Source: Anaerolineae bacterium
Lineage (GTDB): Bacteria; Chloroflexota; Anaerolineae; 4572-78; J111
Direction: 5' to 3'
NCBI GenBank assembly: GCA_020433835.1
Contig: JAGRBY010000122.1
Coordinates: 1 to 14,344 of the forward strand
Length of the DNA stretch: 14,344 nt
The notes beneath the pieces are model-generated. The model ran no database searches. It saw nothing but the letters and a program-made list of their open reading frames with translations, and was not told the DNA's origin. Positions 1 through 7,259 of the stretch are shown here, one piece after another. Position numbers and translations under genes: made by a program. Position 1 is the stretch's first letter, and every line of letters begins with the position of its first letter.

Positions 1-1275
1 CACGGCCTCAAGTTCCTGATGATGCGATGTAACTGCCGGCCAGACGAAAGGCCGAGCCAGCGGCGTGTAACCGCGATGAATATGGTAAGCGAGGGAGAAA
101 GTGAGAATAAGCAGGGCCAGGCTGAGTTGAAAGAAAATTTTGTTTTGCTTCGCCACCCACGTGGTGATACGGCGCACGCCGTAAATGGCGGAGATAAACA
201 AGAAAGGAGCTAAGGGTGCGCCATAGTGAAAATCTTCGAGCCGCCAGGTGAAGGGATTATCGCTGAGCAGATTAACGGCCAGCGTAGGCAGCATCGGCAG
301 GAGTGTCAACGGGCTAAATAGGGCCAGGAAGGCAGTCGGGAAGAAAAGGTTGAAGAAGTAAGTCGGCAGTTCGACTTGATGCCAAAGATGATCGATAACC
401 AGGCCGGGATTGGTCAGCACCGTAACGAGCATCGACAGCGGATCGCTACCTAACCAGGCATAGCGATCGAGTTGAATATTGCCACCGGCGGCAAATTGAG
501 GCTGAATAACAAAGAAAGACAGCCCGAACCAAAACGCACTGAACATTACGGTTACAGCGGCCAATCCCCAACGTCGTCGGGCCAGACCGGCGTAGAGACC
601 GAGCATCGCCACCACCAGCGGCATATCTTCTTTACAAGCCATCGCCAGCGCCGCGAAGATCAAAAAACGGCGATTTTGTTTGCGCTCTAAGGCCAAGAAA
701 GCAAAGAGCAAAAAGGTGGGGGCCATCGTTACGGCGTGAAAATCGAACAGAACGGCGGATTGGAGGGTGGGGAGGAGGAGGTAAGCGAGGGGGAAGAGGA
801 GGGGGGTAATGGGTAATTGGAGATTGGAGATTGGGAGATTAGGAGATGGGGTGGGTGAGAGGTGGAGGCGAGCAATTTGGTAGAGGGGCCAGGCACCGAA
901 GGCAACGATGGTGGCTTGGACGATGAGTAGTAGTTGAGGGCTGCCAAGGTTGAGCCAATAGAATGGCACAAAAAAGAGCAGGATGGGTTCGACATGGAGA
1001 GCGAGCCGAGACTCGACGGGGGCCATGAGGGTAAAGTGCAAGAAACGCCCTTGCGCCGTATTCCAAAGAGCCTGATCGACGTTGCCGAGATCGAGGCCGT
1101 TGGTCAGGAAAGCGCGATGCTGTTGGATGGCGAGCGCACTAAAAAAGAGAGCAAACGCAGTGATAAAAATCACCAGAATGATAGATGAAGCATGACCTAT
1201 AAAAAGAGATCGCAGCGGTGAATCAAGCGGGCTTGGTTGTGTTTGATTTCTTGTAACCCGTTCGTCGCTTGTCAT
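1..1275 (-). CDS. DUF2079 family polytopic membrane protein, C-terminus cut off by window edge
   Basis: The minus frame from the ATG at 1275 stays open for 425 codons to the left edge, so the C-terminus is missing. The start overlaps the stop of the upstream gene as ATGA (1275-1272), which implies translational coupling and one operon. After a first hydrophobic segment (about residues 24-47) comes the stretch LDLGNVDQALWNTAQGR, which matches the signature I know from DUF2079 membrane proteins (DLG.FDQALWNT..G). Several more hydrophobic segments follow, including AVLFDFHAVTMAP. DUF2079 proteins are uncharacterised GT-C-like membrane proteins, often found beside sugar transferases as here. A glycosyltransferase-related role in the envelope is therefore inferred and not shown. 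A heptanucleotide array (807-855) encodes the loop NLPISNLQLPIT. Family assignment is good; function is unknown. Confidence 0.8.
   Translation of the reverse strand, partial: MTSDERVTRNQTQPSPLDSPLRSLFIGHASSIILVIFITAFALFFSALAIQQHRAFLTNGLDLGNVDQALWNTAQGRFLHFTLMAPVESRLALHVEPILLFFVPFYWLNLGSPQLLLIVQATIVAFGAWPLYQIARLHLSPTPSPNLPISNLQLPITPLLFPLAYLLLPTLQSAVLFDFHAVTMAPTFLLFAFLALERKQNRRFLIFAALAMACKEDMPLVVAMLGLYAGLARRRWGLAAVTVMFSAFWFGLSFFVIQPQFAAGGNIQLDRYAWLGSDPLSMLVTVLTNPGLVIDHLWHQVELPTYFFNLFFPTAFLALFSPLTLLPMLPTLAVNLLSDNPFTWRLEDFHYGAPLAPFLFISAIYGVRRITTWVAKQNKIFFQLSLALLILTFSLAYHIHRGYTPLARPFVWPAVTSHHQELEAV
807..855 (-). repeat. Heptanucleotide tandem array inside the DUF2079 gene
   Basis: Seven consecutive 7-mers read on the plus strand: TAATGGG, TAATTGG, AGATTGG, AGATTGG, GAGATTA, GGAGATG, GGGTGGG. 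On the coding (minus) strand the core reads NLPISNLQLPIT, and the frame stays open through it. The unit types TAATTGG and AGATTGG recur in the arrays at 2981-3113 (AGATTGG) and 5351-5399 (TAATTGG). Confidence 0.75.
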
Positions 1276-4200
1276 TCTGTACCCTGAGAGAGATCAATTT
1301 CGCTGACCAGTAAGGCATCACCGTCTTCATCCGCCAGACTCAAGCGCTGGCCGGTAGCCGGATCGTAGAATCCCGTGATTAGAAGATAGGGTTTATCGGG
1401 CGTTATGTTGGGAGGGAGTGATAAACGGTGGCCGTCGGTGATGATTTCGTCGGGCAGCCAAGTGGTGGTGGGGCGCTGTCCGCCGGCGGGAACGGAGTCG
1501 GATTGAGCGATGACGGTGTTGGTGGTGTCCAGGAGTTGCGCAAAAACTTTGTAGCGATGGGTAACTGGGGCGTCCGTTTGCCAAAAAAGCTTGAGATCCA
1601 GCGTCGATTCGGTGCGGGTGTAAGCGTATCCCGCCAGGCGAATAGTTTGTTCAGGTGGTACGATAAAACCGGCGGCGCTATCGGGTTGCAACGCCGATGA
1701 CGGGAGCTTAAATTCGTGCGGCAATGTTTCGACATCGACGGAACCCAACAAAAATGGCTCTCCTACCATTTGCTGTCCATCGTGCATGCGAACTGACAGA
1801 TCGTAATGTCCGCTCTCCAAATCCGGCGGCACAATGATGTCATGTTGGGAGCGTAGCACACCACCTCGGCCCCACTGCTCAACCGGCAGCGGCAGCGTGT
1901 CGATTTGTTCAGCCTGAGTCACCCCTGCGCGAGACCAGATGAAGCCAACAGACTTTTCACGGGCGTCATCAAAGTTAAACCACGTGTTGGTATCGCGCCA
2001 GATCAAGCGGATGGGTAAAAGGTCGCCGGTTGTGGCGGCGGGTGGCGGAGCATCATAACCAACTAACTGAACGCGATCCGTGAGGTCAGTATCGGTTTGG
2101 TGAGGCAAGTCAATCACTATTTCCGTCTGTGGCTGCCAGCCAACGTCGACATCGCCCAGCAGCAAACCGCCGCCTTGCCCAACAGGCTGCCCACTGGCAG
2201 CCAGGGTCTCGCCCGTGTCGGGGTTGTATAGACCAACCTCCAGCCGATACGTACCCGGCGGCGTTCCAGCCGGAATAGGTAATTCCTGCGCATCCTCGAT
2301 GAACATATCGGGCTGCCAGCGCTCGACGGGCCAAAGTCCCATCACGGGCGGGCTATCAGTGCTGGCCCAAATATGCCCTTGCGCATCAACTAATCTTACA
2401 TAGACAAACCGTTGCTGGGCTGGAATTGCGAGCACTTGCCAATGTAAGGTGATGATAAGCGACTCGCCACTCACGGGCGTTGGGGAGCCAATATCATACC
2501 CAAGCAACCCGACCTCGCCCCCGAAGTCACCACCGAGAGCAATGTGCGGAGATGCGGGTGGCTGAAAACCGGCGATGGGGCCGGCATAGACCCAGGCGTA
2601 ATCGATGCCGTTCAAATGCACCGTATATTCCGGTTGGCGGCGAGTGCGGAAGTAATGAACAATATTCGGACTGGGGATATCGCGCTGCACCTGATTGATG
2701 TACAACACGCTTCGCTCGGCGGTGATAAGGTTTTCTTGCGGAACAACCGACTCTACCTCGCCGTGATAAAGCAGCGGAAATAGCCATTCGTACCAGGCCG
2801 ATACTGTTGGCACAGGTTGCTCATTCAAATAGCGAGCCGCGCCGTCGAGACCTTCGCCCCAGCCGACCAGTAGTGTTTGCGGTGCCCAGCGCCAGCCGAG
2901 CAGCAGCGGGTTGTAGTAGGTGAGGTAGTAGGGGTGGTAGGGCAGGCTGAGGGTGAGGCCGAGGATAATGGTAAGCAAAAGGAGGGAGATGGGGAGATTG
3001 GAGATTGGAGATTGGAGACTGGAGACTGGGAGATGAGGAGATGGGGAGATTGGATGGTTGGATGGTTGGGTGATTGGGTGGTTGGTGGGGGGTGTTGGTA
3101 GGTGGGTTGATGGCTTGAAGTGTTGATTGAAAAATTTTATTTGCCGGAGCTTTAGATAAGCTCGATAGAAAGCGAGGCCGGTTAAAAGGTAGAACGTGGG
3201 AAAGGCAGGTAGCATGTAACGGATGGATTTTTTTGACGCAATCGTCATGATGATGAGGTAGGTGAGGGCAAAGAGCCAAAGTGTTACAGAATGAAGAATG
3301 AAGAATGAAGAATGAAGAAGTGGCAGGGAAGATGCCTTACGGGAAGCTAACGGCTGACTGCTAACGGCTAACGGCTGTGACCGCTGACCGCTAACGCCAT
3401 AATACACACTCAAAGCCAGCCCTACCAGCAGCCAGGGTGTCGACTTGAGTAAGAAGGCAACAGGGTAGAAAAGGGGGCCGGGATCTTCGACAAATTGGCC
3501 GAACCAGAAGAGGCCGAGGTTGCCGGTTCCGGCTTCTTGGTCGGTGAAGAGTTTGCCAAAGGTTAGAGATAGCGTCCCGAGAGGATCGACCCACATAGCC
3601 GGCCACAGCGCAAAGAAAAGAACTGAACTGATCAGGGTCAGAAAGAGAAGACCGACCAATTTTCGCCCCCACCAACCGGGATCACGCCACTGACCTGAAA
3701 CGATAGCCCAGCTAAGAATAACGATACCGAGCATAGGCACCAACAGTAAAGCTGTGGATTTGGTCAGTAAGGCCAGGCCGGTAAAACAACCGGCGAAAAT
3801 GAGATACCGTCGCCGGTCAGTTTGGAGCCACAGAAGCAGCGCAACTCCGGCTAGCGTCATCAACATTGTCAACGGGGCAGCGATGTGAAAGAGGCGGCTG
3901 TAGCTTAAAAAATAGGGATCGAGGGCAAGCAGCACCACGGCGATCAAAGCCGGGCCGTTGCCAAGCAGTCGCCGCGCCAAACTGTAAAGTAACAAAAGCA
4001 GCAAACCGGTTAGCGTAGCGGTAGCGATCCGGCCCATCGTATACTGCCCCATTTCCGTATCGGCCAGGTTGATCAGCGGGGCGGCCCAGGCAGCAACGGT
4101 GACACCGGGATAACCGATGCCGGTCGTTAGACGAAAATCGCCGGTGGCAAATGCCTGCCCAAATGCCTGCGCATGGTCAAGAAAAAGCGGCTCGTCGGGC

Positions 4201-4298
4201 GTGAGAAAAACACCCAGGTTTAAGAGCCGGGGTACAAAAATAACCAGGCTCAGAAGAAGCCACGTCAATGACTTGTGTGACTTGCCGAAAAATCGCAA
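1272..4298 (-). CDS. GT39/PMT-like membrane glycosyltransferase with three C-terminal beta-sandwich modules
   Basis: The product is 1008 aa. The start is TTG at 4298, supported by TGAGGAG (4310-4304) five bases upstream; no ATG fits better. The N-terminal part (residues 1-560) is polytopic. It has an acidic pair in the first periplasmic loop (TPDEPLF, D35-E36) and a second motif (LDPYFLSYSR, from D127), as in PMT/ArnT-type GT-C enzymes that take sugar from a polyprenyl-phosphate donor. Acceptor and sugar cannot be read from the sequence. Residues 578-719, 720-877 and 878-1008 are three diverged copies of a beta-rich module: a LxGY start, then L.WQ in copies 1 and 3 (LIWRD in copy 2), and GxYxPxTGxxL in copies 1 and 3 only. 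They are probably extracytoplasmic. Three heptamer arrays encode odd loops around residues 300-335 and 395-440. The gene overlaps the next one by 4 bp and lies 167 nt after the upstream transferase. Confidence 0.85.
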   Translation of the reverse strand: MRFFGKSHKSLTWLLLSLVIFVPRLLNLGVFLTPDEPLFLDHAQAFGQAFATGDFRLTTGIGYPGVTVAAWAAPLINLADTEMGQYTMGRIATATLTGLLLLLLYSLARRLLGNGPALIAVVLLALDPYFLSYSRLFHIAAPLTMLMTLAGVALLLWLQTDRRRYLIFAGCFTGLALLTKSTALLLVPMLGIVILSWAIVSGQWRDPGWWGRKLVGLLFLTLISSVLFFALWPAMWVDPLGTLSLTFGKLFTDQEAGTGNLGLFWFGQFVEDPGPLFYPVAFLLKSTPWLLVGLALSVYYGVSGQRSQPLAVSSQPLASRKASSLPLLHSSFFILHSVTLWLFALTYLIIMTIASKKSIRYMLPAFPTFYLLTGLAFYRAYLKLRQIKFFNQHFKPSTHLPTPPTNHPITQPSNHPISPSPHLPVSSLQSPISNLPISLLLLTIILGLTLSLPYHPYYLTYYNPLLLGWRWAPQTLLVGWGEGLDGAARYLNEQPVPTVSAWYEWLFPLLYHGEVESVVPQENLITAERSVLYINQVQRDIPSPNIVHYFRTRRQPEYTVHLNGIDYAWVYAGPIAGFQPPASPHIALGGDFGGEVGLLGYDIGSPTPVSGESLIITLHWQVLAIPAQQRFVYVRLVDAQGHIWASTDSPPVMGLWPVERWQPDMFIEDAQELPIPAGTPPGTYRLEVGLYNPDTGETLAASGQPVGQGGGLLLGDVDVGWQPQTEIVIDLPHQTDTDLTDRVQLVGYDAPPPAATTGDLLPIRLIWRDTNTWFNFDDAREKSVGFIWSRAGVTQAEQIDTLPLPVEQWGRGGVLRSQHDIIVPPDLESGHYDLSVRMHDGQQMVGEPFLLGSVDVETLPHEFKLPSSALQPDSAAGFIVPPEQTIRLAGYAYTRTESTLDLKLFWQTDAPVTHRYKVFAQLLDTTNTVIAQSDSVPAGGQRPTTTWLPDEIITDGHRLSLPPNITPDKPYLLITGFYDPATGQRLSLADEDGDALLVSEIDLSQGTE
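2981..3113 (-). repeat. Long degenerate 7/8-nt repeat array inside the large glycosyltransferase gene
   Basis: The plus strand shows repeated GAGATTG/GAGACTG heptamers (about 2995-3030), then a 3050-3100 stretch with octamers such as GTTGGATG and GTTGGGTG. The coding strand yields a Pro/Ser/His/Asn-rich loop (THLPTPPTNHPITQPSNHP, then SPISNLPIS) directly before a membrane helix. The stretch is compositionally unlike the flanking coding sequence and keeps the reading frame. Confidence 0.75.
3288..3320 (-). repeat. AGAATGA heptamer array in coding sequence
   Basis: Four perfect tandem copies of AGAATGA plus a partial fifth. On the coding strand they read LLHSSFFILHS, which merges into the next membrane helix (VTLWLFALTYLIIM). 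The plus strand of this repeat contains TGA in frame, while the coding strand is stop-free. Confidence 0.8.
3346..3397 (-). repeat. GCTAACG/GCTGACT heptamer array in coding sequence
   Basis: Seven tandem heptamers on the plus strand: GCTAACG, GCTGACT, GCTAACG, GCTAACG, GCTGTGA, CCGCTGA, CCGCTAA. The coding strand reads GVSGQRSQPLAVSSQPLAS. The reverse complement CGTTAGC carries TAG in one of three phases, so only certain unit numbers and phases are tolerated; this copy avoids the stop. A similar array in non-coding DNA lies at 12532-12569. Confidence 0.75.
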
Positions 4299-4465
4299 AA
4301 CAACTCCTCAAATGCTCTCACATCTATCAACCACGATTTATAAGCATATAAGCAAAATTATTCATCGAAAACCGCTAAATGCCGTAAATCGAGGCGGCCA
4401 TTTGTCTATAATTCGGAAGCCCGGAACTAAGCGGTTTGCATAACAACCGTAAATCGGCGACTGTA

Positions 4466-6535
4466 TCATTTCACGCTCAAGCCACCGAGCCGAACTGCAT
4501 TCTCGCCGCTGGTATCATCCCGGATAGGAAGGCGCTCGCCGGTTTCCAGCAGATACAGCCCCGTCCACAGATCATAATCGCCGGGAGACAAATCGGCAGG
4601 CAGGGGCAGTTCGCTCGTCTCGCGAATAATTTCGCCGGGCGGCCAGATCGACGTGGGGTACAGGCTTCCCAACGGACGATGATCGGCCTGAGCCACGTTG
4701 CCGCCTTCCGGTTGGCGCAGGTGAACAAACACGGTGTAATCCTGAGGCATCGGCGCGATAGCCTGCCAGTAAAGCGTCAAGCGCGGCGATTGCCCTGGGC
4801 CGGGAGTTCCCGGCTCAACGGTATAGCCGAGCAACTGAACCTGATCACCCAACGTAGCCTGCACCGGATGGGCCGGTTCGAGCGCAATAGGGTGGGGATC
4901 ACTTTTCGAGCGCAGCACAAAAATCCCTTGCGATTCAGTAACATACTCAGTTTGGGCCAAAAGTTGCTGTTGAAAGGGCAGATCGTAATATTCTCGCTGC
5001 AAACCCCACCGTTCGAGCACCAGCCAGACGGTGTTATCGGCCAAGGTCTGATGCAAATCGGCTTCGGTGCGGATAGCCGGAGAAGCCAGCCAGCGATCAA
5101 CGGGCTGATTGTTAATCGTCAAAATTCGATAATCGTAGCCGCCTGCCCGCTGCACGCTGTAGAAATCATTGTGGCCCAGATAAAAGAAGGCCGCTGCCGG
5201 AGTGCCGGTTAGAATGGTATCGCCGGGCTGCCAGTTATCGCGCACGTAAGTAAAGGCCGATTCGTAATCATCGCCGGTGTTGGCGAGCAGGGCTTGGATG
5301 GCGGGCCGGGTGGTGAGGGTGATGAGGAGAATGACGGCCAGGGCGATGGGTAATTGGTAATTGGTAATTGGAGACTGGTAATTGGAGACTGGTGATTGAT
5401 GGTGCGGGGGTAGTGAGGCCTTGCTATTTTTAGAATTACCAAGAGCGAATACTGTGTTACTTATGAGCATCATACCGTGTGCGCCGAGCAGAAATAAGAT
5501 CGGTAGCAGCATAAATAGATACTTGTCGTCGCGACGATCAGCGGAGACGATGAGCACCATTTCGAGGGTGGTGACGCCGAGTATGAATGTCAGAAAAAAG
5601 GTGGCTAGTCGAGCATCGGGCGAGGCCAGGGTATCGACAAACTTCTTATCGATACGATTGAACAACGATGCCAAAGATACAACAGCCGCCAACACCGCTA
5701 TAGGCGTAAAAATCAGAGCCGGCAGGTTGAAATAAAAAGGGGAGATAGCTTGCCAGCCGGCAATAACATTGAATGAAAAATCGCTGTAGAGATCAAAGAC
5801 CTGAACAAGACCGGTGGCCGCACCCGCAGCCGTTGAGTCGAGCGCTTCGATCCCTTTGGGTTGACCGGCCCGCTTGACGAGGAAGGCCACGATTACGATA
5901 ATGATAAGAGCCAGCAACTCCAAAGCAAATGACAGCCAGGGTAATTGTCGGGCAAAAGAAAAGTTTTTTTTCGACTTTGTAGGCTGCGTTCTGCTTTGCA
6001 TCCAAAGAGTCGCTATTGAAGCCAGAAACAGAGGCGGGGCCAAAGCGATAGCAGCAAAATGGGCCAACGTTGCGCCCAGGTAAGCTAATAAAGCAGCCCA
6101 ACGCCATCGGGCCTGATTTTTGACAATCCCTTCATAGGCAAACGCTACTGTCAGTAAAACTAAAAGTTGCAACAGCGCGTACATACGCACACGCCCACTC
6201 CAGTGGATGGCTGAGGGTGCCAGGGCTAATGCCATCGCTGCAATTAACCCCGTTGCCGGTGAAAACCAGCGGCGGGCCAGCCAAAACGTCAATCCGACAG
6301 TTATCAGCCCCAAAACCAAACTCACATACCGCATGGTTGTGGGCGATGCGTTGATGAAAGCAACCAAACTGGCGAGGTATGAAAACAACAGGCCGTGCTC
6401 GTAAAAGAGGCCGGAGGGCATAACCGGCAGCCCTTTGGCTTTGATCATATCAATGGCCAGCAGAGTGACAAACTCATCGGGGTAGAGCTGCACAGTGTGT
6501 ACAAACCGCCACCGCAACCAGAAGGCCAGCCCCAA
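4466..6535 (-). CDS. GT39/PMT-like membrane glycosyltransferase with one C-terminal beta-sandwich module
   Basis: At least 689 aa. A hydrophilic tail precedes an acidic pair in the first outer loop (LYPDEFVTL) and many helices, including the stretch HWSGRVRMYALLQLL typical of PMT/GT39 proteins. This suggests sugar transfer from a lipid-phosphate carrier at the outer face of the membrane; substrates are unknown. Residues 548-689 repeat the LLGY...LYWQ...GLYLLETGERL module that occurs three times in the next gene. TTG at 6535 is the first conventional start in frame, but it has no ribosome site and cuts the first membrane helix (IIFFAIIAILGLAFWLRW begins upstream). The frame is open to 6674. 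ATT at 6595, 8 nt after GAGG, or an ATG at 6609 reached by a one-base change in the A8 run (6551-6558), would restore the helix. Likely first gene of the three-gene cluster. Confidence 0.82.
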   Translation of the reverse strand: MGLAFWLRWRFVHTVQLYPDEFVTLLAIDMIKAKGLPVMPSGLFYEHGLLFSYLASLVAFINASPTTMRYVSLVLGLITVGLTFWLARRWFSPATGLIAAMALALAPSAIHWSGRVRMYALLQLLVLLTVAFAYEGIVKNQARWRWAALLAYLGATLAHFAAIALAPPLFLASIATLWMQSRTQPTKSKKNFSFARQLPWLSFALELLALIIIVIVAFLVKRAGQPKGIEALDSTAAGAATGLVQVFDLYSDFSFNVIAGWQAISPFYFNLPALIFTPIAVLAAVVSLASLFNRIDKKFVDTLASPDARLATFFLTFILGVTTLEMVLIVSADRRDDKYLFMLLPILFLLGAHGMMLISNTVFALGNSKNSKASLPPHHQSPVSNYQSPITNYQLPIALAVILLITLTTRPAIQALLANTGDDYESAFTYVRDNWQPGDTILTGTPAAAFFYLGHNDFYSVQRAGGYDYRILTINNQPVDRWLASPAIRTEADLHQTLADNTVWLVLERWGLQREYYDLPFQQQLLAQTEYVTESQGIFVLRSKSDPHPIALEPAHPVQATLGDQVQLLGYTVEPGTPGPGQSPRLTLYWQAIAPMPQDYTVFVHLRQPEGGNVAQADHRPLGSLYPTSIWPPGEIIRETSELPLPADLSPGDYDLWTGLYLLETGERLPIRDDTSGENAVRLGGLSVK
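5351..5399 (-). repeat. Heptanucleotide tandem array inside the second glycosyltransferase gene
   Basis: Seven uninterrupted 7-mers: TAATTGG three times, AGACTGG, TAATTGG, AGACTGG, TGATTGA. The coding strand gives SPVSNYQSPITNYQLPI immediately before a membrane helix (ALAVILLITL). The unit TAATTGG is shared with 807-855 and the AGACTGG type with 2981-3113. Confidence 0.8.
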
Positions 6536-6640
6536 AATTGCGATTATGGCAAAAAAAATAATGAATTGGTGAGTAGATGGTCTTGCCCGATTAATGTGTC
6601 GATCCTCATAAACAAAATCAAATGTTAGGACAGCGCAACT

Positions 6641-6913
6641 GCCGAACGGCCTTCTCTGTCCACCAAGGCATCTTTACCGTTCGCCGAATGACCTTTTCCC
6701 TTTGCCGAACGACCTTTACCATCTGCCGAACGGCCTTTTCCTTTTGCTGAACGACCTTTTCCGTCCGCCGAACGACCTTTACCATCCGCCGAACGACCTT
6801 TACCATTCGCCGAAACCCCTTTACCGTCCGCCGAAACCCCTTTACCGTCCGCCAAGACCCCTTTACCACCCGCCGAGACCCCTTTACCACCCGCCGAACG
6901 ACCTTTACCGTCC
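6641..6913. repeat. 21-bp minisatellite, 13 contiguous units
   Basis: Thirteen head-to-tail units of exactly 21 bp, consensus GCCGAACGACCTTTACCATCC, starting at 6641, 6662, 6683 and so on to 6893. Units 9-12 form a subfamily with ACCCC at positions 7-11; units 3, 5 and 6 share TTTTCC. Because 21 is a multiple of three, each open frame encodes a fixed heptapeptide. The minus frame gives (D/K/N/G)GKG(R/V/H)SA through almost the whole array, ending with a TAA at 6627-6625. By my count about half of all unit differences fall on its third codon positions (one third expected), a weak hint of coding. It lacks an ATG/GTG and a ribosome site, so I list it as a repeat and not as a gene. Confidence 0.9.
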
Positions 6914-6941
6914 GGAAATGAGGTGCCGAATATGATTCAAA

Positions 6942-6969
6942 ATTACAGCGGCCTGAGGTATAGACCCAA
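6942..6969 (-). promoter_or_regulatory. Possible promoter reading through the minisatellite toward the glycosyltransferases
   Basis: On the minus strand, TTGGGT (6969-6964) and TGTAAT (6947-6942) are separated by 16 nt. The -10 matches consensus at 5 of 6, the -35 at only 3 of 6. If real, the minisatellite would be part of the transcribed leader of the transferase cluster. Weak call. Confidence 0.25.
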
Positions 6970-6981
6970 AACTTTTAGGGG

Positions 6982-6993
6982 GCGTAAGTCCTG
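6982..6993. mobile_element. Solitary MITE-like terminal repeat
   Basis: GCGTAAGTCCTG is identical to 12 of the 13 bases of the right terminal repeat of the MITE at 12594-12705. I find no matching CAGGACTTACGC on the left within the expected distance, so this is a decayed or truncated copy, or chance. Confidence 0.45.
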
Positions 6994-7084
6994 GTTGTGA
7001 ACGAACTATTTTACCAAAGTTGATCAGACACGCAATCTCAAAAACACGCCCTAAGATACTGCTGTTCAAAAACAAAAAGCAAAT

Positions 7085-7147
7085 TTGACGTTAACCTATG
7101 CTTGCCGGTAAATTTTCATAGTAAGTTCACTATTCTCTGACTATAAT
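7085..7147 (+). promoter_or_regulatory. Candidate promoter region of the kinase gene
   Basis: Two options are visible: TTGACG (7085-7090) with TAAATT (7109-7114) at 18 nt spacing, and a perfect TATAAT (7142-7147) without a recognisable -35. Either would leave a leader of about 100-140 nt before the start at 7260. Confidence 0.35.
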
Positions 7148-7259
7148 TTCACTTTCAAGATTTTTATTTTGACCTTACTATTACCCTATTGAAACTCTGA
7201 GAGATTGAGCGCAGAATGGGGAAGGGTGATAAAATTGGGAGCGTTCAGGAGCCGATACA

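Larger units (their letters stand above)
6536..7259. other. Intergenic region between the divergent glycosyltransferase cluster and kinase gene
   Basis: A 724-bp stretch without a convincing conventional gene. From left to right it holds the probable true N-terminus of the minus-strand transferase (6536-6609), the 21-bp minisatellite (6641-6913), a possible minus promoter (6942-6969), a solitary MITE end (6982-6993), and an AT-rich leader with candidate promoters for the kinase gene (7085-7147). Nothing recognisable lies in 7000-7080 apart from AT-rich sequence. Confidence 0.6.

Noticed and set aside
4299..4465. Promoter or terminator between the two glycosyltransferase genes
   Set aside because: Only weak AT-rich boxes and a 7-bp inverted repeat (AACCGCT/AGCGGTT) with a long loop are visible; nothing convincing.
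4436..5212. 258-aa plus-strand frame
   Set aside because: It lies fully antisense to the glycosyltransferase, has no ribosome site or recognisable motif, and the opposite frame has clear family features.
6641..6913. CRISPR array
   Set aside because: The 21-bp units are contiguous without unique spacers and vary gradually; no cas genes are near.
6702..6935. Plus-strand reading frame with PNDLYHP repeats as a gene
   Set aside because: It starts at TTG inside the repeat with no ribosome site and is open only because the 21-bp unit lacks stops in that frame.
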